Source of the DNA: Pseudomonas sp. LFM046
Lineage (GTDB): Bacteria; Pseudomonadota; Gammaproteobacteria; Pseudomonadales; Pseudomonadaceae
Assembly (NCBI RefSeq): GCF_000949385.2
Contig: NZ_JYKO02000001.1
Coordinates: 1,698,620 to 1,762,619, forward strand
Direction: 5' to 3'
Length of the DNA stretch: 64,000 nt
Shown here: positions 46,302 to 59,300 of the stretch, in pieces
Numbering within the stretch: the first letter of the stretch is position 1
Layout: every line of letters starts with the position of its first letter
Notes under the pieces: model-generated
Seen by the model: the letters and a program-made list of their open reading frames with translations, nothing else
The model's database searches: none
Told to the model about the DNA's origin: nothing
Made by a program: the position numbers and the translations under genes

Positions 46302-48461
46302 TCAAGAATTGCCTTGACCGACGCGGCCTTTGCGCAGGGCGTCGATGACGGTGTCTTTCGGCCCGTCGGCGACGATCTGGCCGTTGTCCATCACCACCAG
46401 ACGATCCACCAGCGCGAGCATCGAACTGCGGTGGGTGATGAGGATCAGGGTCTTGCCCGCCGACCAGTTGGCGAGGCGTTGGCGCAGTTGCTCCTCGCTG
46501 CTGTTGTCCATGGCGCTGGTGGGTTCGTCGAGCACCAGCAGCGTCGGGTCCAGCAGCAGTGCGCGGGCCAGCAGCACCGCCTGGCGCTGGCCGCTGGAGA
46601 GCAGCTGGCCGCGCTCGCCCACCGGGCGGTCGTAGCCTTGCGGGTGCTGGCGGGCGAGGTCGGCGACGCCGGTCATTTCCGCCACCTCCAGCATGCGTTC
46701 GTCACTGACGTAGCGCGCGCCCAGGGTCAGGTTGTCCCGCAGGCTGCCGGCCAGCAGCGGCAGGTCATGGCTGACGTAGCCGATTTGCTGGCGCAGGTCG
46801 CCGATGTCGGTCTGCCGCAGGTCGATGCCGTCCAGCAGGAGCTGGCCCTGGTCCGGTGCGTAGAAACCGAGGATCAGCCGCGCCAGGGTGCTCTTGCCCG
46901 AGCCGCTGCGGCCGATGACGCCAACCCGCTCGCCGGCCGTCACGCGCAGGCTGACTTTGTTCAGGGCCGGTGCGTTCTGCCCCGGGTAGCGGAATTCCAC
47001 CTGGCGCACTTCCAGGTTGCCCTTGAACGACTGGTGTTCCAGGGGCTGCTGACCCGCTTCGCGCTCCTGGGGCAGGGCCATCAGGGCGTCGGTGGATTTC
47101 ATGGTCAGCCGCGCTTGCTGGTAGCGGGTGATGAGGCCGGCGATCTGCCCCAGGGGCGAAAGCACCCGGCTGTTGAGCATGTAGGAGGCGACCAGGGCGC
47201 CGACGCTGAGGTCGCCGGCGATGATGCTGTAGACGCCGCAGACGATCATGCTCAGGCCGGCGAATTGCTGCATGAACATGGTGCCGTTGGTGGCCAGGGC
47301 CGAGAGGAAGCGGGCGTGGCTGTCGAGGCGGGTGAGGGCGCCGTGGGTGCGTTCCCAACGGTGCTGGCGCTCGCTTTCGGCGCCACAGGCCTTGAGGGTT
47401 TCCAGGCCGGACAGGGTCTCGATCAAAAGTGCCTGGCGTTCGGCACCGAGGGCCAGGCTGCGCTGCACCGTGTCCCGCAGGCGCGCCTGGATGATGAAGG
47501 CGAAGATCGCGGTGATGGGGAAGGCGAGGATCGGGATCACCACCAACCAGCCCCCCAGCAGGCCGATCACCAGCAGCATGATCACGGAGAACGGCAGGTC
47601 GATCAGGCTGGTGAGGGTGACGGCGGTGAGGAATTCCCGCAGGCCCTGGAAGTCGTGGATGCTCTGGGCGAAGCCGCCGATGGTGGCGGGCCGCGCCTTG
47701 AGCGACATGCCGGTAATGCGCTCGAATAGGGTGGCCGAGAGTACGACGTCGGTCTTTTTCCCGGCGTTGTCCAGCAGGTTGGCGCGCAGCACGCGCAGCA
47801 GCAGGTCGAAGCCCGTGCCGATGAGCAGGCCGATGGTCAGCACCCAGAGCGTGGAGGTGGCCTGGTTGGGCACCACGCGGTCGTAGGTCTGCATGACGAA
47901 GATCGGCACCATCATGCCCAGCAGGTTGATCAGCAGGCTGGCCAGCATGGCGTCGGCGTAGAGCCAGCGGGACAGCGAGAGCGTGTCGCGGAACCAGGAT
48001 TGCACCCTGGGCACCAGGGGGCTGTGGGCGTCCTCCAGTTCGTGGCGCGGGCGGGCGAACAAGGCCTGGCCGCTGTACTCCAGGGCCAGCATTTCACGGG
48101 GCACCCATTGTTCGCCGCCATCCGCCTCGCACGGCAGGATCAGTGCGCGGCCCTTGCCATCGAGCTGGGTCAGCACTGCGCTGCGGCCGCCCTTGAGGAG
48201 CAGCAGCAGGGGCAGGTTGAGGGGGGAGATGGCGTCCAGCTCGCGGCGCAGCAGGCGGCCCTGGAGACCGGCGCGAGCCGCCGCGCGGGGCAGCAGCTCA
48301 GCGGACAGCCGCTGGCCGGGCAGCGGCAGGCCGCTGCTCAGGCTCGCCCGGCTGGCGGGGCGACCGTGCAGGCGGCAGAGGATCAGCAGCCCGTCCAGCA
48401 GCGGGTCGTCATGACCCTGGCGCGGGTCTCGCGGTTTGTCAGCCCGCTCCATGGTGGTCAT
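46302..48461 (-). CDS. lapB: LapB-type ABC exporter with C39-like domain
   Basis: Inner-membrane ATP-driven exporter of the adhesin. 719 residues: an N-terminal C39-peptidase-like domain (about 15-140) without an evident catalytic Cys-His pair, as expected for adhesin exporters; a six-helix membrane domain at about 160-450 (MLASLLINLLGMMVPIFVMQ); and an ABC domain with Walker A GRSGSGKST, signature LSSGQRQAVLLARAL, and Walker B LLVLDEPTSAMDN. It lies 22 bp downstream of lapE. The lack of peptidase residues means the adhesin is not trimmed at a Gly-Gly leader during export. Confidence 0.93.
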   Translation of the reverse strand: MTTMERADKPRDPRQGHDDPLLDGLLILCRLHGRPASRASLSSGLPLPGQRLSAELLPRAAARAGLQGRLLRRELDAISPLNLPLLLLLKGGRSAVLTQLDGKGRALILPCEADGGEQWVPREMLALEYSGQALFARPRHELEDAHSPLVPRVQSWFRDTLSLSRWLYADAMLASLLINLLGMMVPIFVMQTYDRVVPNQATSTLWVLTIGLLIGTGFDLLLRVLRANLLDNAGKKTDVVLSATLFERITGMSLKARPATIGGFAQSIHDFQGLREFLTAVTLTSLIDLPFSVIMLLVIGLLGGWLVVIPILAFPITAIFAFIIQARLRDTVQRSLALGAERQALLIETLSGLETLKACGAESERQHRWERTHGALTRLDSHARFLSALATNGTMFMQQFAGLSMIVCGVYSIIAGDLSVGALVASYMLNSRVLSPLGQIAGLITRYQQARLTMKSTDALMALPQEREAGQQPLEHQSFKGNLEVRQVEFRYPGQNAPALNKVSLRVTAGERVGVIGRSGSGKSTLARLILGFYAPDQGQLLLDGIDLRQTDIGDLRQQIGYVSHDLPLLAGSLRDNLTLGARYVSDERMLEVAEMTGVADLARQHPQGYDRPVGERGQLLSSGQRQAVLLARALLLDPTLLVLDEPTSAMDNSSEEQLRQRLANWSAGKTLILITHRSSMLALVDRLVVMDNGQIVADGPKDTVIDALRKGRVGQGNS

Positions 48462-48483
48462 GGTTACGGTCTCCCACCTTGGC

Positions 48484-49839
48484 TCACTTCATGTCCGGCA
48501 GCTTGGCCTCGCTCTTCACTTCGGTGACAGCGACGGCTTCGGCGGGAACGACGACATTCTGATGGCGCAGCAGGTCGCCCATGGCGGAGAGCACTCGGTA
48601 CATGGAGAACTCTTCGGTGTAGCGCACGTCCACGTAGCGGCGGTTGGCGGTGAAGAGTTCGTTCTCGCTGTCCAGCAGGTCCAGCAGGGTGCGCTGGCCG
48701 AGGCCGAACTGCTGCTGGTAGGCCTCGCGGACGCGGGCGGTGTAGTCGGCGTAGGCGCGGGCTTCCGGCGTCTGCTTGCGGGCGTTCTCCATGGCGTTCC
48801 AGGCCAGGTTGAGGTTCTCGTTGAGTACCCGCAGCGCGTTGTTGCGGATGTCCATGGACTGGTTGATTTCATAGGCGGCGGCCTGCAGCCGGGCCTTGTC
48901 GCGCAGGCCGTTGAACAGGTTGTAATTCATCACCACGCCGGCCCGCCACGTGTTGTTGTGGCCTTCCTCACCCCCGATGTCATTGTCGGCGGTGGTGGCC
49001 AGTTCGGCGTCAAAGCGTGGGTAGAAAGGCGCCTTGGCGGATTCGTACTGGCTTTCGGCGGCATGCACGTCCGCCTGGGCCGATTTCAGCAGGGGGTTGG
49101 TGTCCATCACGCCCTGGCGCGCGGCGGCCAGGTCGGCGGGCATCTCACCCTTGATGGTGGAGGGCGCCACCAGCTCGTCAGCGGGGATGCCGACGGCGCT
49201 GATGAAATTGGCTTCGGCGTCGGCCAGGTTCACTTCTTCCGTGTAGAGGTTGTTCCGCGCCAGGGCCAGGCGTGCTTCGGCCTGGTCGAGGTCGGCGGTG
49301 CTGCCCACACCTCGTTGGCTGCGCAGACCAATCTGGTCATGGATGCGTTCGTGGGCCATCAGGTTGTTCTTGGCCAGCGCCACCATTTCACGGCGCTTGA
49401 GCACGTCCAGGTAGACCTCCACGGTGCGCAGCGCCAGGCTTTCGGCGGTGCCCAGGGTGAAGTAGGCGCGGGAGTTGACCACGGCCTTGGTGCGTTCCAC
49501 TTCGTTGGGCGTGTTGAAGCCGTCGAAGAGCATCTGCCGCAGGCGCAGTTCGGAGTCGCGGAAGTTGAGGGTTTCCTTGTTGTGATCGCCGAGTGCCCGG
49601 GTAGTCGGGCTGTCGGTCCCCTCGCGACCCGCACCGGCTATCAGGTCGACGGTCGGCAGGTATCCCCCTTTGGCGACTTTCGCCTCTTCGTCGGCGACGA
49701 GCCGATTCTGGCCGCTGGCCAGGAGTTCGGGGTGTTTGTCCAGGGTGCTCTGGATGGCGTCAGTCAACGTCATCGCCTGGATTTGCGTGGCCGTCAGCGC
49801 CAGCAGGAAGCCAGACAGCAGGGGGGTGGAAGTGCGCAT
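48484..49839 (-). CDS. lapE: LapE/TolC-family outer-membrane channel
   Basis: Outer-membrane exit duct of the secretion system, AggA/LapE branch of the OEP family. 451 residues with signal peptide at about 1-22 (ending TQIQA), then MTLTDAIQSTLDKHPELL, two repeats of long helices with barrel strands (TWRAGVVMNYNLFNGLRDKAR is the diagnostic second repeat), and the C-terminal VKSEAKLPDMK. First gene after the intergenic region divergent from lapA, so the channel is the most proximal gene of the lapE-lapB-lapC run. Confidence 0.92.
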   Translation of the reverse strand: MRTSTPLLSGFLLALTATQIQAMTLTDAIQSTLDKHPELLASGQNRLVADEEAKVAKGGYLPTVDLIAGAGREGTDSPTTRALGDHNKETLNFRDSELRLRQMLFDGFNTPNEVERTKAVVNSRAYFTLGTAESLALRTVEVYLDVLKRREMVALAKNNLMAHERIHDQIGLRSQRGVGSTADLDQAEARLALARNNLYTEEVNLADAEANFISAVGIPADELVAPSTIKGEMPADLAAARQGVMDTNPLLKSAQADVHAAESQYESAKAPFYPRFDAELATTADNDIGGEEGHNNTWRAGVVMNYNLFNGLRDKARLQAAAYEINQSMDIRNNALRVLNENLNLAWNAMENARKQTPEARAYADYTARVREAYQQQFGLGQRTLLDLLDSENELFTANRRYVDVRYTEEFSMYRVLSAMGDLLRHQNVVVPAEAVAVTEVKSEAKLPDMK

Positions 49840-50305
49840 TTCTAGTCGTTCTCCATGTCAGAGTTCTGATTCCTGGCGCCATTAATCTGGCGGAATTCCC
49901 TATCCAACCGTTTCAGGCCTGTAACATCAGAGCTAAGAACAACTTTTGCGCGGGCTAAGAAAAAATCGGAACAAGGCTTAGCAGGAAAAATTCTTATGCA
50001 GCCGTCGGATTTCCAAGACATCTTTTTGCCAGCACTTCGCGCGTTTTGGGGCTCGTGGCTCACGCGTGCGAATGCGTACTGTGGTCAAGCACAAATCAAG
50101 AGACTTCAGGGGCGGGGTTAAACCGGAGAAGTGGTTCGGCGCCGGATCGCGTGACGATTTATTGACTGCGTGATTTCTGTGGCGCTGTTCTTCGCCCTTT
50201 CGATGCTTCTTTTCGTACCCGTGGTTCGGTCCGGACGTGCTGTGACCCTCATTGACTGGGACTGGCGCTGTCCGGCTGACAGCACGCAGTGCGGGAGGAA
50301 GGATC
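49840..50305. promoter_or_regulatory. Divergent lapE-lapA promoter region
   Basis: 466 bp without a gene, notably more AT-rich than its surroundings. It contains a candidate FleQ box (50153-50166) and AT-rich stretches near 49930-50000 (GAAAAAATCGGAAC, GGAAAAATTCTTATG) that could hold the lapE promoter. I see no terminator and no sigma-54 -24/-12 pair. Confidence 0.5.
50153..50166 (-). promoter_or_regulatory. Candidate FleQ box
   Basis: On the minus strand GTCAATAAATCGTC matches the FleQ consensus GTCaNTAAAtTGAC at 12 of 14 positions. It is 140 bp upstream of the lapA start. FleQ is the c-di-GMP-responsive regulator known to control lapA and other matrix genes in Pseudomonas. A TTGACT that could be a -35 element overlaps it. 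Confidence 0.5.
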
Positions 50306-53300
50306 ATGGCAAGATCAATCGGGGTCGTGCGGCAGGTCGTGGGTGAAGTCTTTGCGGTGGGCGCGGACGGCTCACGCCGCATGCTTACCGAAGGCGACCG
50401 GGTATTCGCAGGCGAGCAACTGGTCACGGGCGACAACGGTGCAGTGGCCGTGGCCCTGGCCAACGGCCAGGAGCTGGTGCTCGGACGCGACAGCAGCGTG
50501 CCGCTCAACACTGCCATGCTGGCTGGCGACTCAGGCGCTGCACAGTCCAGCGCGGACCACGCGCCGGCTGCCCCCAGTCAGCAGGACCTCACCGACGTCG
50601 AGAAGCTGCAGGCCGCGATCCAGGCGGGCGCCGACCCGAGCCAGATTGGCGAAGCGACCGCAGCCGGGCCGGGCGCAGGTGGCGGCGCGGGCGGCGGCAA
50701 TGCGGGCGGCGGCCACTCCTTCGTGCTGCTGGGCGAGACTGCCGGCCGGGTTGATCCCAACATCGGTTTCCCCACCGGCCCCATCGGCTTCGTGCCGGAA
50801 TTCCCCGCACCCGAGGTGGCCGCACCTGCCGAAGAACCGGCACCCATTAATGGCGTGCCGCTGGCGCGGGACGATGCCCAGACGATCCAGGAGGGCAGCG
50901 ACGGCATACAGGGCAATGTGCTGGACAATGATGATGGCGGTCCGGACGTGCCCACCGAGTTCGTGTCGTGGCAGGCCACCGGTTCTACCGCAGGCCCCAA
51001 CGGCAGCCTGTTGGTGACGACGCCCTATGGCCAGGTGACGCTGAACCCGGACGGCACCTACAGCTTCGAGCTGGCCAACGGTACGACAGCGGTCGAGGGG
51101 CTGGCGGAAGGCGAGCGGGTCGATCTCAACTTTGGTTACACCATCCGGGACGGCAACGGCGACCAGAGCTCGGCGTCGCTGACCATCACCATCATCGGTC
51201 AGAACGACATTCCCACCATTGAGGTCAACTTCCCGGATGCCGAGGGCGGCGTGGTTCAGGTGTTCGAACGCGGCCTACCCGACGGTTCCAGCGCTGGCGA
51301 TGGCAGCAACGTGGTGCACGGCACCTTCAAGATTGCCGACCCGGACGGGCTGGATACGCTGAAGAGCCTGGCCGTGGGTGGCCTGGGCCTGCAAATCGAC
51401 TCGGCACATCCACTGGCAAGCCTTATCGGGCGGGGCTTTGATGCGGCGTTCGGCCGGGTGCAGATCACCGGGTTCGATCCCGATACAGGCACCTTCAGCT
51501 TCAGTTACACGCTGACCCGCCCCATCACCGACCTCCCCGCCGGTGCGGAGGCGGATAGTTTCCTCCTCAGTCTGAGTGATGGCCTGGGTCTGCCCGTAAC
51601 GACCAATATCCGCATTGAAATCGTCGATGACGTGCCGCAGGCCAATCCGGATAGCCAGAGCCTGACCGAGAACGGTACCCCTTCCACCGTCAGCGGCAAT
51701 GTGCTGGGCAACGATGTGGGCGGCGCGGACCAGCCGAAGGCCCTCACCAGTTGGAATGGCGTCGCAGACGCCGCCCCCGGCCCGAATGGCAGCCTGCTGG
51801 TGAACACCGCCTATGGGCAGGTGACCCTGAATGCCGATGGCAGCTACAGCTTCACCCTGGCCAACGGTTCGGCCGCGGTGGAGGCGCTGGACGACGGGCA
51901 GGTGGTGACGCTGCAGTACGCCTACACCATGCATGACGCCGACGGTGACCTTTCTGACTCCACGCTGACCATCACCATCAATGGCAGCAATGACGTTCCC
52001 ACGGTGACCGTCAGTTCCCCCAACGGCGAGGGCGGCCTGGCCCAGGTGTTCGAGAAAGGCCTGGCGCCGGACGGCAGCAGCGCCGGGGACGGCAGCACCG
52101 TGGCGACCGGCACCTTCAGTGTCGGAGACGCCGACGGGCTGGGCGACCTGAAGAGCCTGACGGTTGGCAGCCTGACCCTGAACCTCGCTGGCGGAGGCGC
52201 GTTTGCCGACCTGGTGGGCCAGAGCTTCAACACCGCTCATGGCACGGTGGCGATCACCGGCTATAGCAACGGCACCTACAGCTTCAGCTACACCCTGACC
52301 GAGGCCACCACCGATGGCGCGGGTCTGGAAACCGACGGCTTCCAGATCACCGTGAGCGATGGGACGGCTCCGCCGGTGTCGGGCTCGGTAAGTATCGAAA
52401 TCGTCGACGATGTGCCGCAGGCCCTGGCGGACAGCCAGAGCGTGACCGAAGACGTTGCCCCTTCCACCGTCAGCGGCAATGTGCTGGGCAACGATGTGGG
52501 TGGGGCGGACCAGCCGGCGGCCTTCACCAGTTGGAACGGCGTGGTCGGCGCAACCCCCGGCCCGAATGGCAGCCTGTTGGTGAATACCGCGTACGGGCAG
52601 GTGACCCTGAACGCCGATGGCAGCTACAGCTTCACCCTGGCCAACGGTTCGGCGGCGGTGGACGCGCTGGTCGATGGGCAGGTGGTAACACTGCAGTACG
52701 CCTACACCATGCACGACGCTGACAGTGATCCCAGCAATTCCGCGCTGACCATCACCATCAATGGCAGCAATGACGTTCCCACGGTGACCGTCAGTTCCCC
52801 CAATGGTGAGGGCGGGCTGGCCCAGGTGTTCGAGAAGGGCCTGGCGCCGGACGGCAGCAGCGCCGGGGACGGCAGCACCGTGACGACTGGCACTTTCAGT
52901 GTCGGTGACAAGGACGGCTTGGGCGACCTGAAGAGCCTGACGGTTGGCAGCCTGACCCTGAACCTCGCTGGCGGAGGTGCGTTTGCCGACCTGGTGGGCC
53001 AGAGCTTCAACACTGCTCACGGCACGGTGGCGATCACCGGCTATAGCAACGGCACCTACAGCTTCAGCTACACCCTGACCGGGGCCACCACCGATGGCGC
53101 GGGTCTGGAAACCGACGGCTTCCAGATCACCGTGAGCGACGGTCTGGCTCCGCCGGTGTCGGCTTCGGTGAGCATCGAGATCGTCGACGATGTGCCGCAG
53201 GCCCAGGCGGACAGCCAGAGCGTGACCGAAGACGTTGCCCCCTCCACCGTCAGCGGCAATGTGCTGAACAACGATGTCGGCGGGGCGGACCAACCGAAGG

Positions 53301-56300
53301 CCTTTACCAGTTGGAACGGCGTCGCAGACGCCACCCCTGGCCCGAATGGCAGCCTGCTGGTGAATACCGCGTACGGGCAGGTGACCCTGAACGCCGATGG
53401 CAGCTACAGCTTCACCCTGGCCAATGGTTCGGCGGCGGTGGACGCGCTGAACGATGGGCAGGTGGTGACGCTGCAGTACGCCTACACCATGCATGACGCC
53501 GACAGTGATCCCTCTGACTCCACGCTGACCATCACCATCAATGGCAGCAATGACACCCCCACGGTGACCGTCAGTTCCCCCAATGGCGAGGGCGGCCTGG
53601 CCCAGGTGTTCGAGAAGGGCCTGTCGCCGGACGGCAGCAGCGCCGGGGACGGCAGTACCGTGACGACCGGCACCTTCAGTGTCGGTGACCCGGACGGGCT
53701 GGGCGATCTGAAGAGCCTGACGGTTGGCAGCCTGACCCTGAACCTCGCTGGTGGAGGCGCGTTTGCCGACCTGGTGGGCCAGAGCTTCAACACCGCCCAC
53801 GGCACGGTGGCGATCACCGGCTATAGCAATGGCACCTACAGCTTCAGCTACACCCTGACCGAGGCCACCACCGATGGTGTGGGGCTGGAAACCGACGGCT
53901 TCCAGATCACCGTGAGCGACGGCCTGGCTCCGCCGGTGTCGGCCTCGGTGAGCATCGAGATCGTCGACGATGTGCCGCAGGCCAACGCAGACAGCCAGAG
54001 CGTGACCGAAGACGCTGCCCCCTCCACCGTCAGCGGCAATGTGCTGAACAACGATGTCGGCGGGGCGGACCAGCCGGCGGCCTTCAGCAGCTGGAACGGC
54101 GTGGTCGGCGCAACCCCCGGCCCGAACGGCAGCCTGCTGGTGAATACCGCCTATGGGCAGGTAACCCTGAACGCCAACGGCAGCTACAGCTTCACCCTGG
54201 CCAACGGTTCGGCGGCGGTGGACGCGCTGGACGACGGGCAGGTGGTGACACTGCAGTACGCCTACACCATGCACGACGCCGACAATGATCCCAGCAGTTC
54301 CACGCTGACCATCACCATCAATGGCAGCAATGACGTTCCCACGGTGACCGTCAGTTCCCCCAACGGCCAGGGCGGGTTGGCCCAGGTGTTCGAGAAAGGC
54401 CTGTCGCCGGACGGCAGCAGTGCCGGGGACGGCAGCACCGAGACGACCGGCACCTTCAGTGTCGGTGACAAGGATGGCCTGGATGACCTGGCTTCCCTCA
54501 ACGTCGGCAGCCTGACCCTGAACCTCGCTGGCGGAGGCGCGTTTGCCGACCTGGTGGGCCAGAGCTTCAACACTGCTCATGGCACGGTGGCGATCACCGG
54601 CTATAGCAACGGCACCTACAGCTTCAGCTACACCCTGACCGAGGCCACCACCGATGGCGCGGGTCCGGAAACCGACGGCTTCCAGATCACCGTGAGCGAC
54701 GGGACGGCGCCGCCGGTATCGGCCTCGGTGAGCATCGAGATCGTCGACGATGTGCCGCAGGCCCATTCGGACAGCCAGAGCGTGACCGAAGACGCTGTTC
54801 CCTCCACCGTCAGCGGCAATGTGCTGGACAACGACGTGGGCGGGGCGGACCAGCCGGCGGCCTTCTCCAGCTGGAACGGTGTGGCCGGTGCTATCCCCGG
54901 CCCGAATGGCAGCCTGTTGGTGAATACCGCGTACGGGCAGGTGACCCTGAACGCCGATGGCAGCTACAGCTTTGCCCTGGACAACAGTGCGGCGGCGGTG
55001 AACGCGCTGAATGAAGGGCAGGAAGTGTCGCTGCACTACGCCTACACCATGCACGACGCCGACAATGATCCCAGCAGTTCCACGCTGACCATCACCATCA
55101 TCGGCAGCAACGACGGCCCCACGGTGGAGGCCAGCTTCCCGGACGCCGAAGGTGGCCTGGCCAAGGTGTACGAAAAAGGGCTGGAACCGGACGGCAGCAG
55201 CGCTGGCGATGGCAGCACCGTGGTCCACGGTATCTTTACCGTTGCCGATTCGGATGGGCTGAACGACCTGACGTCCATCAGCTTTGACGGCCTGAGCTTT
55301 GACCTGACCAGCCGCAGCCTCAACAGCCTGGTGGGTGAGATCTTCACAACTGACCATGGCACGGTGGAAATCACCTCGTACAACGGCAGCGGCACTTTCG
55401 GTTTCAGCTACACCCTGACCGAGGCCACCACCGATGGTGCGGGGCTGGAGACCGATGGCTTCCAGATCACCGTGAGCGACGGGACGGGCAGTGACTCGGT
55501 CAACGTCAGCATCGAAATCATCGATGACCTGCCGCAGGCCCAGGCGGACAGCCGCAGCCTGACCGAAGACGGCAGCCCCTCCAGCGTCAATGGCAACGTG
55601 CTGGGCAATGACGTGAGCGGGGCGGACCTGCCGAAAGCGTTCACCAGCTGGAATGGCGTCGCAGACGCCACCCCTGGCCCGAATGGCAGCCTGCTGGTGA
55701 ATACCCCCTATGGACAGGTGACCCTGGGCGCCAATGGCAGCTACAGCTTCACCCTGGCCAACGGCGCGTCGGCCGTACAGTCGCTGGACGATGGGCAGGT
55801 GGTGACGCTGCAGTACGCCTACACCATGCACGACGGCGACAATGATCCCAGCGACTCCACCCTGACCATCACCATCAATGGCAGCAATGACGGCCCCTCG
55901 GTGACGGTCAGCTCCCCGGATGCCGAGGGCGATCGGGCTCTGGTGTACGAGAAGGGCTTGCCGAATGGCAGCAGCGCCGGGGACGGCAGCAACGTGGTCA
56001 GCGGCAGCTTCACCGTCGCCGATGCGGACGGGCTGGACGATCTGGTTTCCCTCAAGGTTGGCAGCCTGGCGACTGTTGATCTCACCACCAGCGGCTTCGC
56101 CAGTCTGGTGGGCGAGACCTTCAACACCGCCCACGGCACGGTGGAGATCACCGGCTATAACAACGGCACCTACAGCTTCAGCTACACGCTGACCGGGGCT
56201 ACCACCGATGGTGCGGGTCCGGAAACCGACGGCTTCCAGATCACCGTGAGCGATGGGACAGCGCCGCCGGTGTCAGGCTCGGTGAGCATCGAGATCGTCG

Positions 56301-59300
56301 ACGATGTGCCGCAGGCCAAGGCCGACACCGCCTCGGTCACGGAAGGCACCAGTGTCAATGGCAACGTGGTCACCGGCGTCGGAGCCGGTTCGGTGGCTGA
56401 CGTCTTCGGCGCTGATAACGCTCCGCCGGCCTCGATCGGTGTGGTGGGCGTGCGGGTCGGTGGAAATACCGCCACTCCGGCGTCGGGCAACGTGGGCGTG
56501 GCGATCAACACGGCCCTGGGCACCCTGACGCTGCATGCCGACGGCAGCTACACCTACGTCAGCAATGACGACAGCGTCACCCAGGGCGCGGTGGACACCT
56601 TCACCTACACGATCCGCGACGCCGACGGTGATCTCAGCACCACCACGCTGACCATCAACGTGGCCAACGTCACGGTAACCGGCAGCGTGGAGGCCGGTTC
56701 CGACCAAGGGGTACGCGAGGCCGCCCTGAGCTTCGGCAGCGACCCGGGCAGCAATGACGAGATTGCCGAGGGCAACCTGCAGGGCAACGGCGGCTCCGGG
56801 CCGTACAGCTTCAGCCTGGCCAATGGCGCCGGGCAGTACGGGACGCTGACCGTCGACAGCGATGGCCACTACCAGTACACGCTGACCTCGGCACCCAAGG
56901 TGAACCCGGGCGATAACGGCAACAACCTGCAGTTCACCGAGACGTTCACCTTCCAGGTGACCGACGCCAATGGCAACACAGGGACCGGCACCCTGACCGT
57001 CGACATTACCGACGATGTGCCCGAGGCCCGTGCCGACACCGCCTCGGTCACGGAAGGCACCAGTGTCAACGGCAACGTGGTCACCGGCGCCGGGGCGGGT
57101 TCGGTGGCCGACGTGTTCGGCGCTGATGGCCGGCCGACCCCCACCACGGGTGTGGTGGGCGTGCGGGTCGGTGGAAATACCGCCACTCCGGCGTCGGGCA
57201 ACGTGGGCGTGGCGATCAACACGGCCCTGGGCACCCTGACGCTGCATGCCGACGGCAGCTACACCTACGTCAGCAACGACGACAGCGTCACCCAGGGCGC
57301 GGTGGACACCTTCACCTACACGATCCGCGACGCCGACGGCGATCTCAGCACCACCACGCTGACCATCAACGTGGCCAACGTCACGGTGACCGGTAGTGTG
57401 CAGGCCGGTTCCGACCAGGGCGTGCGCGAGGCCGCCCTGAGCTTCGGCAGCGACCCGGGCAGCAATGACGAAATTGCCCAGGGCAACCTGCAGGGCAACG
57501 GCGGCTCAGGGCCGTACAGCTTCAGCCTGGCCAATGGCGCAGGGCAGTACGGGACACTGACTGTCGACAGCAATGGCCACTACCAGTACACCCTGACCTC
57601 GGCACCCAAGGTGAACCCGGGCAATAACGGCAACAACGTGCAGTTCACCGAGACGTTCACCTTCCAGGTGACGGACGCCAATGGCAACACGGGGACCGGC
57701 ACCCTGACCGTCGACATTACCGACGACGTGCCCGAGGCCCATGCCGATACTGCCCTGGTCGTCGAAGGCGCCAGCGTCAACGGTAACGTGGTCACGGGCG
57801 CCGGAGCCGGTTCGGTGGCCGACGTGTTCGGCGCCGATGGCCCGACTACCCCCACCACGGGTGTGGTGGGCGTGCGGGTTGGCGGGGATACCAGCACCCC
57901 GGTGCTGAGCGGCGTGGGCGTGGCGATCAGCACGGCCCTGGGCACCCTGACGCTGCATGCCGACGGCAGCTACACCTACGCCAGCAACGGCGCCAGCGTC
58001 ACTCAGGACGCGGTGGACACCTTCACCTACACGATCCGGGATGCGGACGGTGATTTCAGCACCACGACGCTGACCATCAGCATCGAGGATTCCTCGCCGG
58101 TCATCGGCAGCGTGGATGAGGATGAACTGCCAGGCGGTATCACCGATGGCGATGCCCAGACCACCGTGGTGAGCGGCAGTCTCGGCGAGCTTCTGGTGGG
58201 TACGCCTGCGGCGCCACAGTTCGGCATCGCCGCGACGCCGCTGGCCATGCCGGCGCTCACCTCGGACGGGGTGACGGTCACCTATACGCGGGAGGGCGAT
58301 ACCCTGGTGGCCAAGGCCGGCAGCGATACCGTCTTCACCCTGAAGGTGGAAAGCAACGGCAATTACACCTTCACCCTGCTCGGCCCGCTGGATCACCCCG
58401 CTGGCGTGGGCAACGACGAACAGCTCCTCACCCTGAACCTCACTGGCGCGCTGCAGGCCAGCAATGGCTCGGGCAACTTGCCACTGGCGGGGGACCTGCT
58501 GATCCAGGTCGAGGATGATGTGCCGGCGATCGTCGCGGCCTCCAACCTCGTCTACTCCAACGGCGCCAATCCGGGCGGCGGGACGGGGATATTCCTCTAC
58601 AGCACCGGTGCCGATACCCGGGGCAGCGGGCCGTACTCGGCCTCCGACTCGGACTTCACGCCGATCGGCCTCAGCGGCAGCGTGGGTGGGAACGCGATCT
58701 CGGCGTCTTCGGTGATCTGGGTATCGGAGTCCGCGACCACGGCGACCTTCGACATCACCTTCAGCTATGCCCCCAATCCGGCCAACCCCAACACGCTGGC
58801 AGAGGCCAATGGCACCCTGGTGTTCGACAAGGTCAACGGCACCTACTCGGTGTCGCTGGACCAGCCCATCCAGAGTTTCACCATCTTCCAGACCAGCAAC
58901 TCGATCAGCATTACCGGCTACGAGGCGAACGGTACGGTGCCGGACAGTAGCCAGCCGGATGTGTCGGTGGTGAAACTGGATAACGACTTCTTCGTCCAGT
59001 ACACCAGCTCTGCCGAACCCGGCGGCGGTACCGGTAACAACAATCTCCGCGCCGGCAACGTCGACCCCACGGAGTTCAGCGACGGTGAGCTGTTCAGCCA
59101 GTCGCCTTCCTGGGTCAGCGTGAGCAACACGGCCAACGGCGTGGGCGGCGACACCATTGGCAAGGGTGAGGTGCTGGACCTCAACTTCTACACCTCCGAT
59201 CCCAAGGGCGCGCTGGGCGTCACGCCCGATGCCCGTGCCGCCGGGATGTTCCTCAAGTTCGACAATATCGGTAATACCGAGGACATCGTGGTGGTGCTCA

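Noticed and set aside
51275-56134. 1619-residue open frame on the minus strand across lapA
   Set aside because: Created by the 780-bp repeats and biased codons of lapA; no start context, repetitive low-complexity translation, fully antisense to a secure gene.
50847-58090. lapA tandem repeats as mobile or phage DNA
   Set aside because: They stay in frame, encode calcium-motif adhesin domains, and have no transposase or terminal inverted repeats.
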